Below are positions 15,884 to 23,611 of a DNA stretch of 38,218 nt, piece after piece. The position numbers were made by a program, and so were the translations under genes. This DNA is from a bacterium. GTDB taxonomy: Bacteria > Hydrothermota > UBA3073 > JACQXS01. The DNA is taken from the NCBI GenBank assembly GCA_030592575.1, contig JAUVIV010000013.1, positions 1 through 38,218 of the forward strand, written 5' to 3'. The first letter of the stretch is position 1. Each line of letters opens with the position of its first letter. The notes beneath the pieces are model-generated. The model did not search any database. It saw only the letters and a list, made by a program, of their open reading frames with translations, and had not been told where the DNA came from.

Positions 15884-17263
15884 CTATTTATCAGGTTTCG
15901 GCATATACTTTTCGTAATACTCATCACGAATTCGCTTAAGCTCTGCTTTTGGAAACATTGATAAAAGTTTCCATCCTAAATCAAGAGTATATTCAATTGT
16001 ACGGTCATCATATTTGCCTTGTGAGATGTATTGCTTCTCGAATTTATCTGCAAACTTAAGATACAATTTATCTGTTTCGGTAAGTGCCCCTTCTCCTAAA
16101 ATAACCGCAAGTTCTTCTACTTCTTTACCTCTTGCATAACAAGCAAATAATTGATGAGATAAATCTGCATGGTCTTCTCTGGTTTTATCTTTTCCTATTC
16201 CCTTATCCCTGAGTCTTGAAAGCGATTGACTTACATCAATTGGAGGAGATAGTTTTTTTCTATGTAGGGCTCTTGCTAATATGACTTGTCCTTCTGTGAT
16301 ATAACCGGTAAGATCTGGAATTGGGTGCGTTTTATCATCTTCTGGCATTGTCAAAATTGGAATCAAAGTTATTGACCCGGGTTTACCACTAATTCTTCCG
16401 GCTCGTTCGTAAATTGTTGCAAGATCTGTGTACATATATCCGGGATATCCTCTTCTTCCCGGCACTTCTTTTCGGGCAGCTGAAACTTCTCGCAATGCCT
16501 CGCAGTAGTTTGTCATATCTGTTAGGATTACAAGCACATGCATCCCAAGGGTAAATGCGAGATATTCTGCTGCTGTGAATGCTACTCTCGGAGTTGCAAT
16601 TCGTTCAATAGCTGGGTCATCTGCAAGATTCATAAATAAAATTGCTCGTTCTATTGCTCCTGTCTTTTTGAAATCACTCCTAAAAAATTCTGCTTCTTCG
16701 TAAGTTATTCCCATTGCTCCAAAAACTACTGCAAAATCTTCTTGCGTGCCCAATACTTTTGACTGACGAGCTATTTGAGCTGCCAATTGATTGTGGGGAA
16801 GCCCTGAGCCTGAAAATATTGGCAACTTTTGTCCTCTTACCAATGTATTTAATCCATCTATAGCCGAGATGCCTGTTTGAATAAACTCGTTTGGATAATC
16901 CCGAGCGTATGGATTCAGTGGAGAACCCGATATATCAGCAAGTTTATCAGGGATAATAGGCGGAGCTCCATCTATTGGTGTTCCAAGTCCATTAAAGGTT
17001 CTGCCAAGTATATCAGGCGATAGAGGAAACTCAATTCCTCTTGCTAAAAATCGTACTTTACTTGTTGGTATGTCCATTCCACTTGTTCCTCCAAATACCT
17101 GAACCAAAGCACGGTCTCTATTAACTTCAAGAACTTGTCCTTGCCTTATTTCTCCTGATGGAAGTTTAATTTCTGCAAGCTCTTCATATTTTATACCTTC
17201 AACTCCCTCAACCAACATCAAGGGACCTGCAATATCTGCAATTGTCCTATAACTCTTTATCAT
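15884..17263 (-). CDS. ntpB: V-type ATP synthase/ATPase subunit B
   Basis: This 459-residue regulatory, non-catalytic subunit of the V1 ring resembles archaeal/bacterial A/V-type B subunits throughout. Matches include [36 protein letters not shown] (the position of the Walker A in subunit A, here SGSGLPHN), [21 protein letters not shown] and [11 protein letters not shown]. With subunit A it forms the nucleotide-binding interfaces of an ion-pumping or ATP-making complex. A GGGAGG lies about 7 nt before the ATG. Normally subunit A lies upstream and D downstream. Here the upstream neighbour is a restriction endonuclease gene and the downstream one a glycosyltransferase, so the other V-ATPase genes must lie elsewhere. 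Confidence 0.95.
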   Translation of the reverse strand: MIKSYRTIADIAGPLMLVEGVEGIKYEELAEIKLPSGEIRQGQVLEVNRDRALVQVFGGTSGMDIPTSKVRFLARGIEFPLSPDILGRTFNGLGTPIDGAPPIIPDKLADISGSPLNPYARDYPNEFIQTGISAIDGLNTLVRGQKLPIFSGSGLPHNQLAAQIARQSKVLGTQEDFAVVFGAMGITYEEAEFFRSDFKKTGAIERAILFMNLADDPAIERIATPRVAFTAAEYLAFTLGMHVLVILTDMTNYCEALREVSAARKEVPGRRGYPGYMYTDLATIYERAGRISGKPGSITLIPILTMPEDDKTHPIPDLTGYITEGQVILARALHRKKLSPPIDVSQSLSRLRDKGIGKDKTREDHADLSHQLFACYARGKEVEELAVILGEGALTETDKLYLKFADKFEKQYISQGKYDDRTIEYTLDLGWKLLSMFPKAELKRIRDEYYEKYMPKPDK

Positions 17264-17311
17264 TTTATACCTCCCTTTAAATAATCACGATATTTCCAGA
17301 AAGCCTACTTG

Positions 17312-18214
17312 CTATTTGAAAATCTCCAAGAAAATTTCTTGTAAACGACTATCAATATTGCCATCAAAGTCCTCACAGGGAATGCTTAAATTTCTAAGAA
17401 CAGTTAAAAAACGCTTATACCCATTTTCGCTTCTTAGTTCAACCCATTCAATTCCTAAGCTCGTTAATTGTTGCTTATTCAAATCTGATAATTTATCAGC
17501 TATAAAAACCTGGCTATTCCTTGCTATCACAGCATCAGCACTTTCAGGGTTTCCTTTACCCATTAATTTAATTTCACATCTAAATCTTTCTTGTAATGTT
17601 GTGTTTAAAAGATAAAAATCTACTTCTCTGAGTGATTCTGGTAATTGGCTTTGTTCAAAATGTTTACCTGGAACATTAGAAAGTATACAAAGAGTTTTTA
17701 AAAGATATTTTTCTACTCTTTTCCCAGCCGTACTCCATAATCCACCTCGTAATGCTGCTCTTTTTACAGCAAGTGTATTAATAACTATTAAACTTTCACT
17801 AACATTCAAATCTACACTAACTCCACGAAATTTTATTGTTAATGTTATGCTTATGTCATCATCACTTTCTACTAAGCCACTTATCGCTTGGTAAAGTGTT
17901 TCGTAATGTTCCATAGATGCATCTATCACAATTTCTTTAGTTGCAGAATTATACATGTTAGAGATTGTTTTCATATTTAACCCGGAGTTTATTGCAATAT
18001 CTTCTTTAGGTAGGTTAGGATTTAATAATTCTTTTTTATACCAATCAACTGAAACCTGTTGATTTTTCAATTTTGCTTCAACGACCTTTTTGAAAAAGTC
18101 AATCGCATATTGTAAAAACTGGGCATTTATAAGAGTATGAATTTCAATACGATAATCCTGACCCTTAATTAGTTTGCAAATAATGTTTTGGACAACTTTA
18201 TCGGTTAATGTCAT
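17312..18214 (-). CDS. CfrBI-family type II restriction endonuclease
   Basis: This 300-residue protein resembles my recollection of the CfrBI family: TDKVVQNIICKLIKGQDYRIEI at its start, GLNMKTISNMYNSATKEIV, and VNTLAVKRAALRGGLWSTAGKRVEK-type sequence (residues ~150-175). A probable catalytic region follows, with EVDFYLL ... RCEIKLMGKGNPESADAV. The E-V-D and E-I-K elements fit a PD-(D/E)xK-type nuclease. CfrBI recognises CCWWGG and is paired with an N4-cytosine methylase. The partner here also has the SPPY motif of that class, which supports the call. The ATG overlaps the methylase stop by 4 nt, so the pair is cotranscribed methylase first. The recognition sequence of this enzyme is not known. 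Confidence 0.65.
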   Translation of the reverse strand: MTLTDKVVQNIICKLIKGQDYRIEIHTLINAQFLQYAIDFFKKVVEAKLKNQQVSVDWYKKELLNPNLPKEDIAINSGLNMKTISNMYNSATKEIVIDASMEHYETLYQAISGLVESDDDISITLTIKFRGVSVDLNVSESLIVINTLAVKRAALRGGLWSTAGKRVEKYLLKTLCILSNVPGKHFEQSQLPESLREVDFYLLNTTLQERFRCEIKLMGKGNPESADAVIARNSQVFIADKLSDLNKQQLTSLGIEWVELRSENGYKRFLTVLRNLSIPCEDFDGNIDSRLQEIFLEIFK

Positions 18215-19608
18215 CTAATTTCCTTTTCTCTTTTAGCTAACTTCTGAAAACTTTCTATATTTAATATATGTGGTTCTTCTTTGGTAAATGGTAATTTATT
18301 TCCCAATTCTTGTTTTATCCTCTCAACATATTTTTCTTCTTTCTCAGTTAAAAAGAAGTATCTTCCTAAATTCATTGCGGATTTTCCTAATGTTCCACTA
18401 CCAGCAAAAGGGTCAAAAATCAAATCTTCTTTATAAGAATAAAATTTTATAACTCTATTACATAATTCTATAGGGAAAACAGCACTATGAACTCTATCGA
18501 ATGTAGGGTCAATTTTCCATACATTTGAAGTTTCATAATCTCCTAAAACTTTACTTAGTTTAACTGTTTCCCAATCATATCGCCTAATATTCCAGTCTAA
18601 AAGTTTATCGGTTTTCTTTCTATAAACCATTATATATTCAGTTAAAGGATTTGGCTTATATGCTAATGGTTTCCTGTGTTGTAAAAATCCTGCGTTACGA
18701 TTTTTAACACTTGCTTCTGGTTTTGCCCAGACTATGTCATCAATAAATTCCCAACCCATTTGGACCAAATATGGATGAATATCAAAAGGTATTGGATAAC
18801 GTTTGCTTGAATGTTGCCTGCTGATTCTTGGAATAATAACCGGTGAAGTGTTTAGAACGAAAAATCGCCCTTCTTTTGTAATTCTATAAATTTCTTTGAA
18901 TACACTTACTAAAAATCCAAGGTATTCTTTATAACTTTGATAGATTGAATAATCTCTTGCATTGTAATAAGGTGGAGATGTAAAAGTTAAATGAATAGAT
19001 TCATCAGGAACATCTTTTAAAATATTTCTGACATCTCCCTGAACAACAACATTTTTCATAAAATCAAGACATTCTGTATGTCTCATACTTGAGTCTGAAC
19101 TTGTTTTTTGAGGGAAGAACTCCTTTTGAATCACAGACTGTATCATTTCATTTGGATGATTGTTCAAATTTTCAAGTTTTTCTTTAACGATTATATTTGA
19201 CTTGAAAACTAATAATGCACGGATAACTTGTAATACAATTTTAGGGTCTGAATCATTTAACATTTCTATTAACAGTGGAACTGCTTTTGCTGTTCGCATT
19301 CTACCAATAGTTGAAATTGCTTCTCGTCTTACTGTGGAGTTTTGGTCTTCCGTTGCAATCCTTGAGATTATTTCTAAATAAGAGGTATCACTCAGCTTGC
19401 CGATATTTTTTACTACCCAAAATCTCACTTGAGCATTTTTATTTTCTAATAAAAAAGTAAACCTTTTTCCATCAAAATTTGAAGGCAAACGACCAAGATT
19501 TTCCAGCAAAAACAAAACTGCTCTATTATCTTTTTGTTCTTGCATAAGTCTATATAACTCTCCAATATTATTTATCTTTAATTCCTTTATATATTCTTTT
19601 GTTATCAT
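18211..19608 (-). CDS. N4-cytosine DNA methyltransferase with N-terminal HEAT repeats
   Basis: The protein has 465 residues. Residues ~20-165 are HEAT-like helical repeats (LLENKNAQVRFWVVKNIGKL, TVRREAISTIGRMRTAKAVP, PLLIEMLNDSDPKIVLQVIRAL). The C-terminal ~280 residues are a beta-class methylase: motif IV TSPPYYNARD comes before motif I DPFAGSGT. SPPY is typical of N4-cytosine enzymes. It should protect host DNA from the overlapping CfrBI-like endonuclease. Fusion of HEAT repeats to a restriction methylase is uncommon. The repeats may bind a partner, possibly the endonuclease, and this is inference. A TTGTCA/TAATAT promoter ends 9 nt before the ATG, which suggests a leaderless transcript. 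Confidence 0.85.
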   Translation of the reverse strand: MITKEYIKELKINNIGELYRLMQEQKDNRAVLFLLENLGRLPSNFDGKRFTFLLENKNAQVRFWVVKNIGKLSDTSYLEIISRIATEDQNSTVRREAISTIGRMRTAKAVPLLIEMLNDSDPKIVLQVIRALLVFKSNIIVKEKLENLNNHPNEMIQSVIQKEFFPQKTSSDSSMRHTECLDFMKNVVVQGDVRNILKDVPDESIHLTFTSPPYYNARDYSIYQSYKEYLGFLVSVFKEIYRITKEGRFFVLNTSPVIIPRISRQHSSKRYPIPFDIHPYLVQMGWEFIDDIVWAKPEASVKNRNAGFLQHRKPLAYKPNPLTEYIMVYRKKTDKLLDWNIRRYDWETVKLSKVLGDYETSNVWKIDPTFDRVHSAVFPIELCNRVIKFYSYKEDLIFDPFAGSGTLGKSAMNLGRYFFLTEKEEKYVERIKQELGNKLPFTKEEPHILNIESFQKLAKREKEIR

Positions 19609-19617
19609 ACTATTCTC

Positions 19618-19647
19618 ATATTAAACTACAGAAGTTATTTTTGACAA
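19618..19647 (-). promoter_or_regulatory. Promoter of the restriction-modification operon, leaderless type
   Basis: On the minus strand: TTGTCA at 19642-19647, an 18-nt spacer and TAATAT at 19618-19623. Only 9 nt separate the -10 box from the ATG at 19608. Confidence 0.5.
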
Positions 19648-19842
19648 TCAAATTATTTATGCATAAACTATTTTTACTTAATTTTTACATAATACTTATT
19701 TTCTTTATGCATTCTATTGATGTATTTGCAATAAATTACCACAGATTATTTGAATTGCAAGAAAAAATTTATTAACACAAAGCAACTTTTTTGTAAAAGA
19801 ATATTTTATTTGTGTGGTATTTGTGTTTCCCATTTATATTTT

Positions 19843-20739
19843 TTAAAATCTTCTTGAGCCGATGAGTTCGTTAATATCGTCTATTCCCTTTTGTGTGCAA
19901 TAATCCTCTATTCCATCTACTATCTCTACTCCTATATTTGGATTTACGAAGTTCCATGTTCCAATTTCTACTGCACTTGCACCGACTACAAGAAATTCTA
20001 ATGCATCTTGAGTATTGGTTATTCCGCCCATTCCTATTATTGGGATTTTGCAAACTTCCAATACTTTATATACATAATAAAGTGCCACCGGCTTTATACA
20101 GGGACCGGACAACCCTCCTGTTATGTTTCCCAATATTGAAGTTTTGGTTTTAATGTCAATTTTGAGTCCGTAAATTGTGTTTATTAGTGATATCGCATCT
20201 GCTCCACCCTGTTCTGCGGCAAGAGCTATTTTTTGAATGTCAGATACATTCGGAGACAGTTTAATTATTATGGGTTTTTTAGTAACTTTTTTTATCTCGC
20301 GAGTAAGCTCTAAAAGAGCATCAGGGTTTTTCCCAAATTCAACTTCTTCAATATTTGGGCAACTTACATTGATTTCAAATCCGCTGATCTTCGTGGATTC
20401 AAACTTTTCTATTACTTCTATATACTCGGCTTTAGTTTTACCGGCAACCGATGCAATTACAGGAATACCGAGAGTTAGCCATTCCGGTAGTTTTTGACTG
20501 ATGAATTGACGAACTCCTGGATTCTCAAGCCCTATGGCGTTAAGCATTCCTCCATAAACTTCAACTGTGCGTGGAGGAAGATTCCCGAGCATTGGGTCAA
20601 GAGTTACTGATTTTGTGATAATTGCCCCGATTTTTTTGAGTTCTGTGAATTTCGCAAGTTCAGTTCCACAAGTTCCTGATGCAAGGATAACTGGATTTTT
20701 GAGCTCAAGCTCTCCAATTTTAACAGTTAGTTTTGGCAT
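19843..20739 (-). CDS. pyrD: Dihydroorotate dehydrogenase B, catalytic subunit (class 1B)
   Basis: This FMN enzyme oxidises dihydroorotate to orotate in pyrimidine synthesis and is 298 residues long. It shows ILASGTCGT, the lid and active-site loop NVSCPNIEE with the catalytic Cys, KPIIIKLSPN, the SLINTIYG segment, GGLSGPCIKP and IIGMGGI. Class 1B enzymes work as a PyrD2-PyrK2 complex that passes electrons to NAD+. pyrK lies 40 nt upstream on the same strand, which fits. No Shine-Dalgarno is visible before the ATG, as for several genes here, so translation may depend on coupling or on an unstructured start. Confidence 0.95.
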   Translation of the reverse strand: MPKLTVKIGELELKNPVILASGTCGTELAKFTELKKIGAIITKSVTLDPMLGNLPPRTVEVYGGMLNAIGLENPGVRQFISQKLPEWLTLGIPVIASVAGKTKAEYIEVIEKFESTKISGFEINVSCPNIEEVEFGKNPDALLELTREIKKVTKKPIIIKLSPNVSDIQKIALAAEQGGADAISLINTIYGLKIDIKTKTSILGNITGGLSGPCIKPVALYYVYKVLEVCKIPIIGMGGITNTQDALEFLVVGASAVEIGTWNFVNPNIGVEIVDGIEDYCTQKGIDDINELIGSRRF

Positions 20740-20779
20740 AATTTATTAGCAATAATTAACGATATAATTATTTTCGAAG

Positions 20780-21520
20780 CTAAATTTCTATCTCGTCGGC
20801 CCAAAAGACAGGTCCGTCTTTACACACATATTTATAGCCATTTTTTACCGGAATGGCACATCCCAGACAAACTCCAATTCCACAAGCCATATGTTGCTCC
20901 AGCGAAAATTGGCAAGGAATAAAGTGACTCCGAGCATAAGATTTTATTGCCTTTAACATCCCCAGAGGACCGCAGGCAAAGATAATTTCCGGTTTCTCAA
21001 TAGTTTCAAACAAATCGGTAACCATACCTTTCGTTCCATAAGAACCATCTTCTGTGCTCACCATAACTTTGCCAAAGTTTGAAAACTCAGGTTCACATAA
21101 AACCTCAGTTTTGGTTTTCGCACCTATAAGTGTAGTTAATCGCAAACAGGAGTTTGCTCCTACTATCTGATTTACAAGAAAATGAATAGGAGCTACGCCA
21201 ATTCCACCTGCAATAAAAAGAAAGTTTTGGTATTCTCCGGGAATAAAGCAATTTCCAAGAGGTCCGATTATGTCAAGTTTTTCATTTGCTTTGTAAGTTG
21301 AAAGTTTTTTTGTTCCTTTGCCTATTACTTTATAAAGAATTTTAAAAGTTTCTCCTTCCACGTAGTAAACGCTAAAAGGTCTGCGTAATAGAGGGGAATA
21401 AGAATTTGATACTCTGATAGTTACAAACTGCCCGGGTTTTGCCGTAGTGGCTATTTCCTTGTCCTGTATTGTGAGAATGAATACATCAGGAGCTATCTTT
21501 TCATTCTTTATTACTTTCAT
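20780..21520 (-). CDS. pyrK: Dihydroorotate dehydrogenase B, electron-transfer subunit
   Basis: This 246-residue FAD and [2Fe-2S] protein carries electrons from PyrD to NAD+. The FAD-binding motif RRPFSVY, the GPLGNCF turn, the NAD-binding GGIGVAPI, and ACGPLGML are all present. At the C-terminus CGIGVCLGC plus a later Cys (KYVCKDGPVF) bind the iron-sulfur cluster. Its first 20 nt overlap the end of the TPR/SPOR lipoprotein gene, so translation is probably coupled to it. This is an odd pairing of a pyrimidine gene with a cell-envelope gene. Confidence 0.95.
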   Translation of the reverse strand: MKVIKNEKIAPDVFILTIQDKEIATTAKPGQFVTIRVSNSYSPLLRRPFSVYYVEGETFKILYKVIGKGTKKLSTYKANEKLDIIGPLGNCFIPGEYQNFLFIAGGIGVAPIHFLVNQIVGANSCLRLTTLIGAKTKTEVLCEPEFSNFGKVMVSTEDGSYGTKGMVTDLFETIEKPEIIFACGPLGMLKAIKSYARSHFIPCQFSLEQHMACGIGVCLGCAIPVKNGYKYVCKDGPVFWADEIEI

Positions 21521-23408
21521 TATGATTCTTGGGGATTATCCAAGCATCCTCATATCCTTTGTCTCTCCATTTATCTCTTGCATCAAGTGCTTCTTCGTAA
21601 GTATTATATTGCCCAATTCTAACTTTCCAGTAAGGAGGAATATTTTCAATATAGATATCTTTCTTTTTTAATGATTCATAGAGTCTATTAGCATTTTTTT
21701 CTATCTTAAAAGCTTCAAGCTGGACTTTAAATTCAGCCAATACTTCTTTTGCGGGAATTTTTGCTGCTGCTTCTACTGTATCCACTATCATTGTTGCTGT
21801 ATCCATTATTGCTATTGTATCTATCGGTGTTTCCATTGTATCTATTGGTACTCCTGCGGCATCTATTACTTCCGTTGTATCTACCTTCAATGTTGTATCC
21901 ATTATTGCTATTGTATCTATTGTTGTTGTATCTATTGGCATTTCTATGGTATCCATTACCTCCGTTGTATCTATCGGGGCTTTCAGTGTATCTACTATTT
22001 CTTTCGTTGTATCTATTACTGTTTCTATTGTATCTGTTAGTGCTTCTATGGTATCTGCCACTTCTTCAGTTGTATCTATTTTTACTTCCTCCACTATTAT
22101 TTCCATTGTATCCCACATTGTTGGAGTAAGTGTATCACCTATTAATCTTAAGAGTGCTTTGTATGAAAATTGAGCGTGTTCGGTTCCGCGAAAATCGTTT
22201 CTTGTTCTTTCATAAGCCAAAATAGCTTTTTCGGTATTCTCTTTTTTATATTCAGTAAGCCATGCGATTGAGTAAGCCGATTTAGCTGCATATTTGCTTT
22301 CGGGGAAATTTTGAATTATTTTCTCATATTCTTCTATTGCTGTATCTGTGGTGTCGAACTCCTGCCAATACAATTCTGCAAGCAGAAAATGAATTTTATC
22401 AATGTCATCTACTTTCATTGAATCCTGCTCCTCTATTATTTTTATATATTTTGTTAATTTTTCAATTCTTGAAGATTTATCAATAGCTTGTTTTGTCTTT
22501 TCGCCGGAAGACCCCCATAAGTTTCTGGCTAATTCGTAATATTCTTTTGCTTTGCCCAGATCTGAAAGCTTTTCCTCATATATTGTTCCTAATTCATATA
22601 ATGCAGGTGGAGAATTTTCAAATTCTTCCAAAACTTCTATTGCTTTCTCTATCTCTCCTTTTGCTCTGTAACACTTAGATATTGCAAGTTCAAGTTCTGC
22701 CTTTTTATCAGCCTCAACAGTTTCTCTAAGAGAAATAAGTTTTTGTAATGCTTCTTCGTATTGATTAAGTGCAATAAGGCTTCTTGCAATTGAAAGCGAT
22801 ATATTGAATCTTTGAGTTGTAAGTTTTAACGCTTTTTTGTAATATCCAAGAGCATCTTCAAATTTTTCCAGAGAATCACAGGAGTTACCAATTTTTGTTA
22901 GCATATCTACTTTGAGTTTGGATTTCGGAAAACTGTCGATAAATCCTTTGGCAAAAGATATAAAATTTTCGTAATCTCCTTCAAAAAAATACGAATCTAT
23001 TATTAGTTTATTCGCAAGCTTCTTGTTTTCTTTGACCTCCAAAAGAGCGTATCTTGCATCAGAATAGTCGCCCCTCCTGAGATAAACTCTACCAAGTTCT
23101 AATTGACTTTTGTCCGCCAATGAATGTTCCGGATAATAAGTGATAAGCTCTTTAAATTTACACATAGCATGTTCGTATTCTTCTTTCTCAAGAAAACATT
23201 TGCCAATAAGAAATATGGCATCCGGAACATACTTGGAAGTAGGATGATATTTTATTATTTTTTCACATTTTTGGATAGATTTATCAAGCAAGTTGTGGTT
23301 GGGAGTTGTAGATTCAATAGCTTTTTCGTAATACTCTTTTGCGTTATAAAAAGTATTGAAATAAACACATCCTGTTAATAAAAATATAATTAATATATAT
23401 TTCTTCAT
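21501..23408 (-). CDS. TPR lipoprotein with Asp-Thr repeat linker and SPOR domain
   Basis: About 635 residues. MKKYILIIFLLTGC is a lipoprotein signal with lipobox LLTGC. Residues ~20-455 are TPR repeats of the BamD/YbgF-like type (for example KFKELITYYPEHSLADKSQ). Residues ~460-570 are a low-complexity linker of IDTT, MDTI and VDTTE units rich in Asp and Thr. The C-terminal ~75 residues form a SPOR domain (FKVQLEAFK ... YWKVRIGQYNTYEEALDARDK), a fold known to bind denuded peptidoglycan at division sites. It is likely anchored in the outer membrane and contacts the cell wall. I chose the ATG at 23408 because it begins the signal peptide and sits 9 nt after a good promoter; an ORF extension to 23519 precedes that promoter. 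Confidence 0.82.
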   Translation of the reverse strand: MKKYILIIFLLTGCVYFNTFYNAKEYYEKAIESTTPNHNLLDKSIQKCEKIIKYHPTSKYVPDAIFLIGKCFLEKEEYEHAMCKFKELITYYPEHSLADKSQLELGRVYLRRGDYSDARYALLEVKENKKLANKLIIDSYFFEGDYENFISFAKGFIDSFPKSKLKVDMLTKIGNSCDSLEKFEDALGYYKKALKLTTQRFNISLSIARSLIALNQYEEALQKLISLRETVEADKKAELELAISKCYRAKGEIEKAIEVLEEFENSPPALYELGTIYEEKLSDLGKAKEYYELARNLWGSSGEKTKQAIDKSSRIEKLTKYIKIIEEQDSMKVDDIDKIHFLLAELYWQEFDTTDTAIEEYEKIIQNFPESKYAAKSAYSIAWLTEYKKENTEKAILAYERTRNDFRGTEHAQFSYKALLRLIGDTLTPTMWDTMEIIVEEVKIDTTEEVADTIEALTDTIETVIDTTKEIVDTLKAPIDTTEVMDTIEMPIDTTTIDTIAIMDTTLKVDTTEVIDAAGVPIDTMETPIDTIAIMDTATMIVDTVEAAAKIPAKEVLAEFKVQLEAFKIEKNANRLYESLKKKDIYIENIPPYWKVRIGQYNTYEEALDARDKWRDKGYEDAWIIPKNHNESNKE

Positions 23409-23417
23409 ACTCCATAT

Positions 23418-23446
23418 AAAATAACAACAAAGAGAGAATATGTCAA
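23418..23446 (-). promoter_or_regulatory. Promoter of the lipoprotein-pyrK-pyrD unit, leaderless type
   Basis: On the minus strand: TTGACA at 23441-23446, a 17-nt spacer and TATTTT at 23418-23423, then 9 nt to the ATG at 23408. A GGAG touches the ATG and is too close to act as a normal Shine-Dalgarno. Confidence 0.65.
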
Positions 23447-23476
23447 GATAGAAAAATCGGAACTTCAATTTTTTTA

Positions 23477-23531
23477 TTGACAACCCACAGTATGTTGTAA
23501 TATACTTGATACGCAACACAAGATATTGCGT
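23477..23531 (+). promoter_or_regulatory. nrdD promoter with two NrdR-box-like sites
   Basis: TTGACA at 23477-23482 is followed by TAATAT or TATACT around 23498-23506. Two sites resemble the NrdR consensus ACACWATATATWGTGT. CCACAGTATGTTGTAA at 23485-23500 matches at 11 of 16 positions and overlaps the promoter. ACACAAGATATTGCGT at 23516-23531 matches at 14 of 16. Their starts are 31 nt apart, about three helical turns, the spacing typical of NrdR box pairs. NrdR represses ribonucleotide reductase genes when dATP is high. Confidence 0.65.
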
Positions 23532-23611
23532 AAAATACGAATTAAAATAACTTATGGAGTTTTATGAAATTGGTACGGTAAAAAATTGAGTAAAAATTAG
23601 GAGGGTAGGAA

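Noticed and set aside
19609-19842. Possible gene in the gap between the HEAT-methylase start and the pyrD end
   Set aside because: The 234-nt stretch is very AT-rich, has no supported reading frame, and shows only the methylase promoter at its left end.
21749-22129. Leu-rich 126-residue reading frame on the plus strand
   Set aside because: It is antisense to the Asp-Thr repeat linker of the lipoprotein; the Leu/Tyr pattern arises from the repeats.
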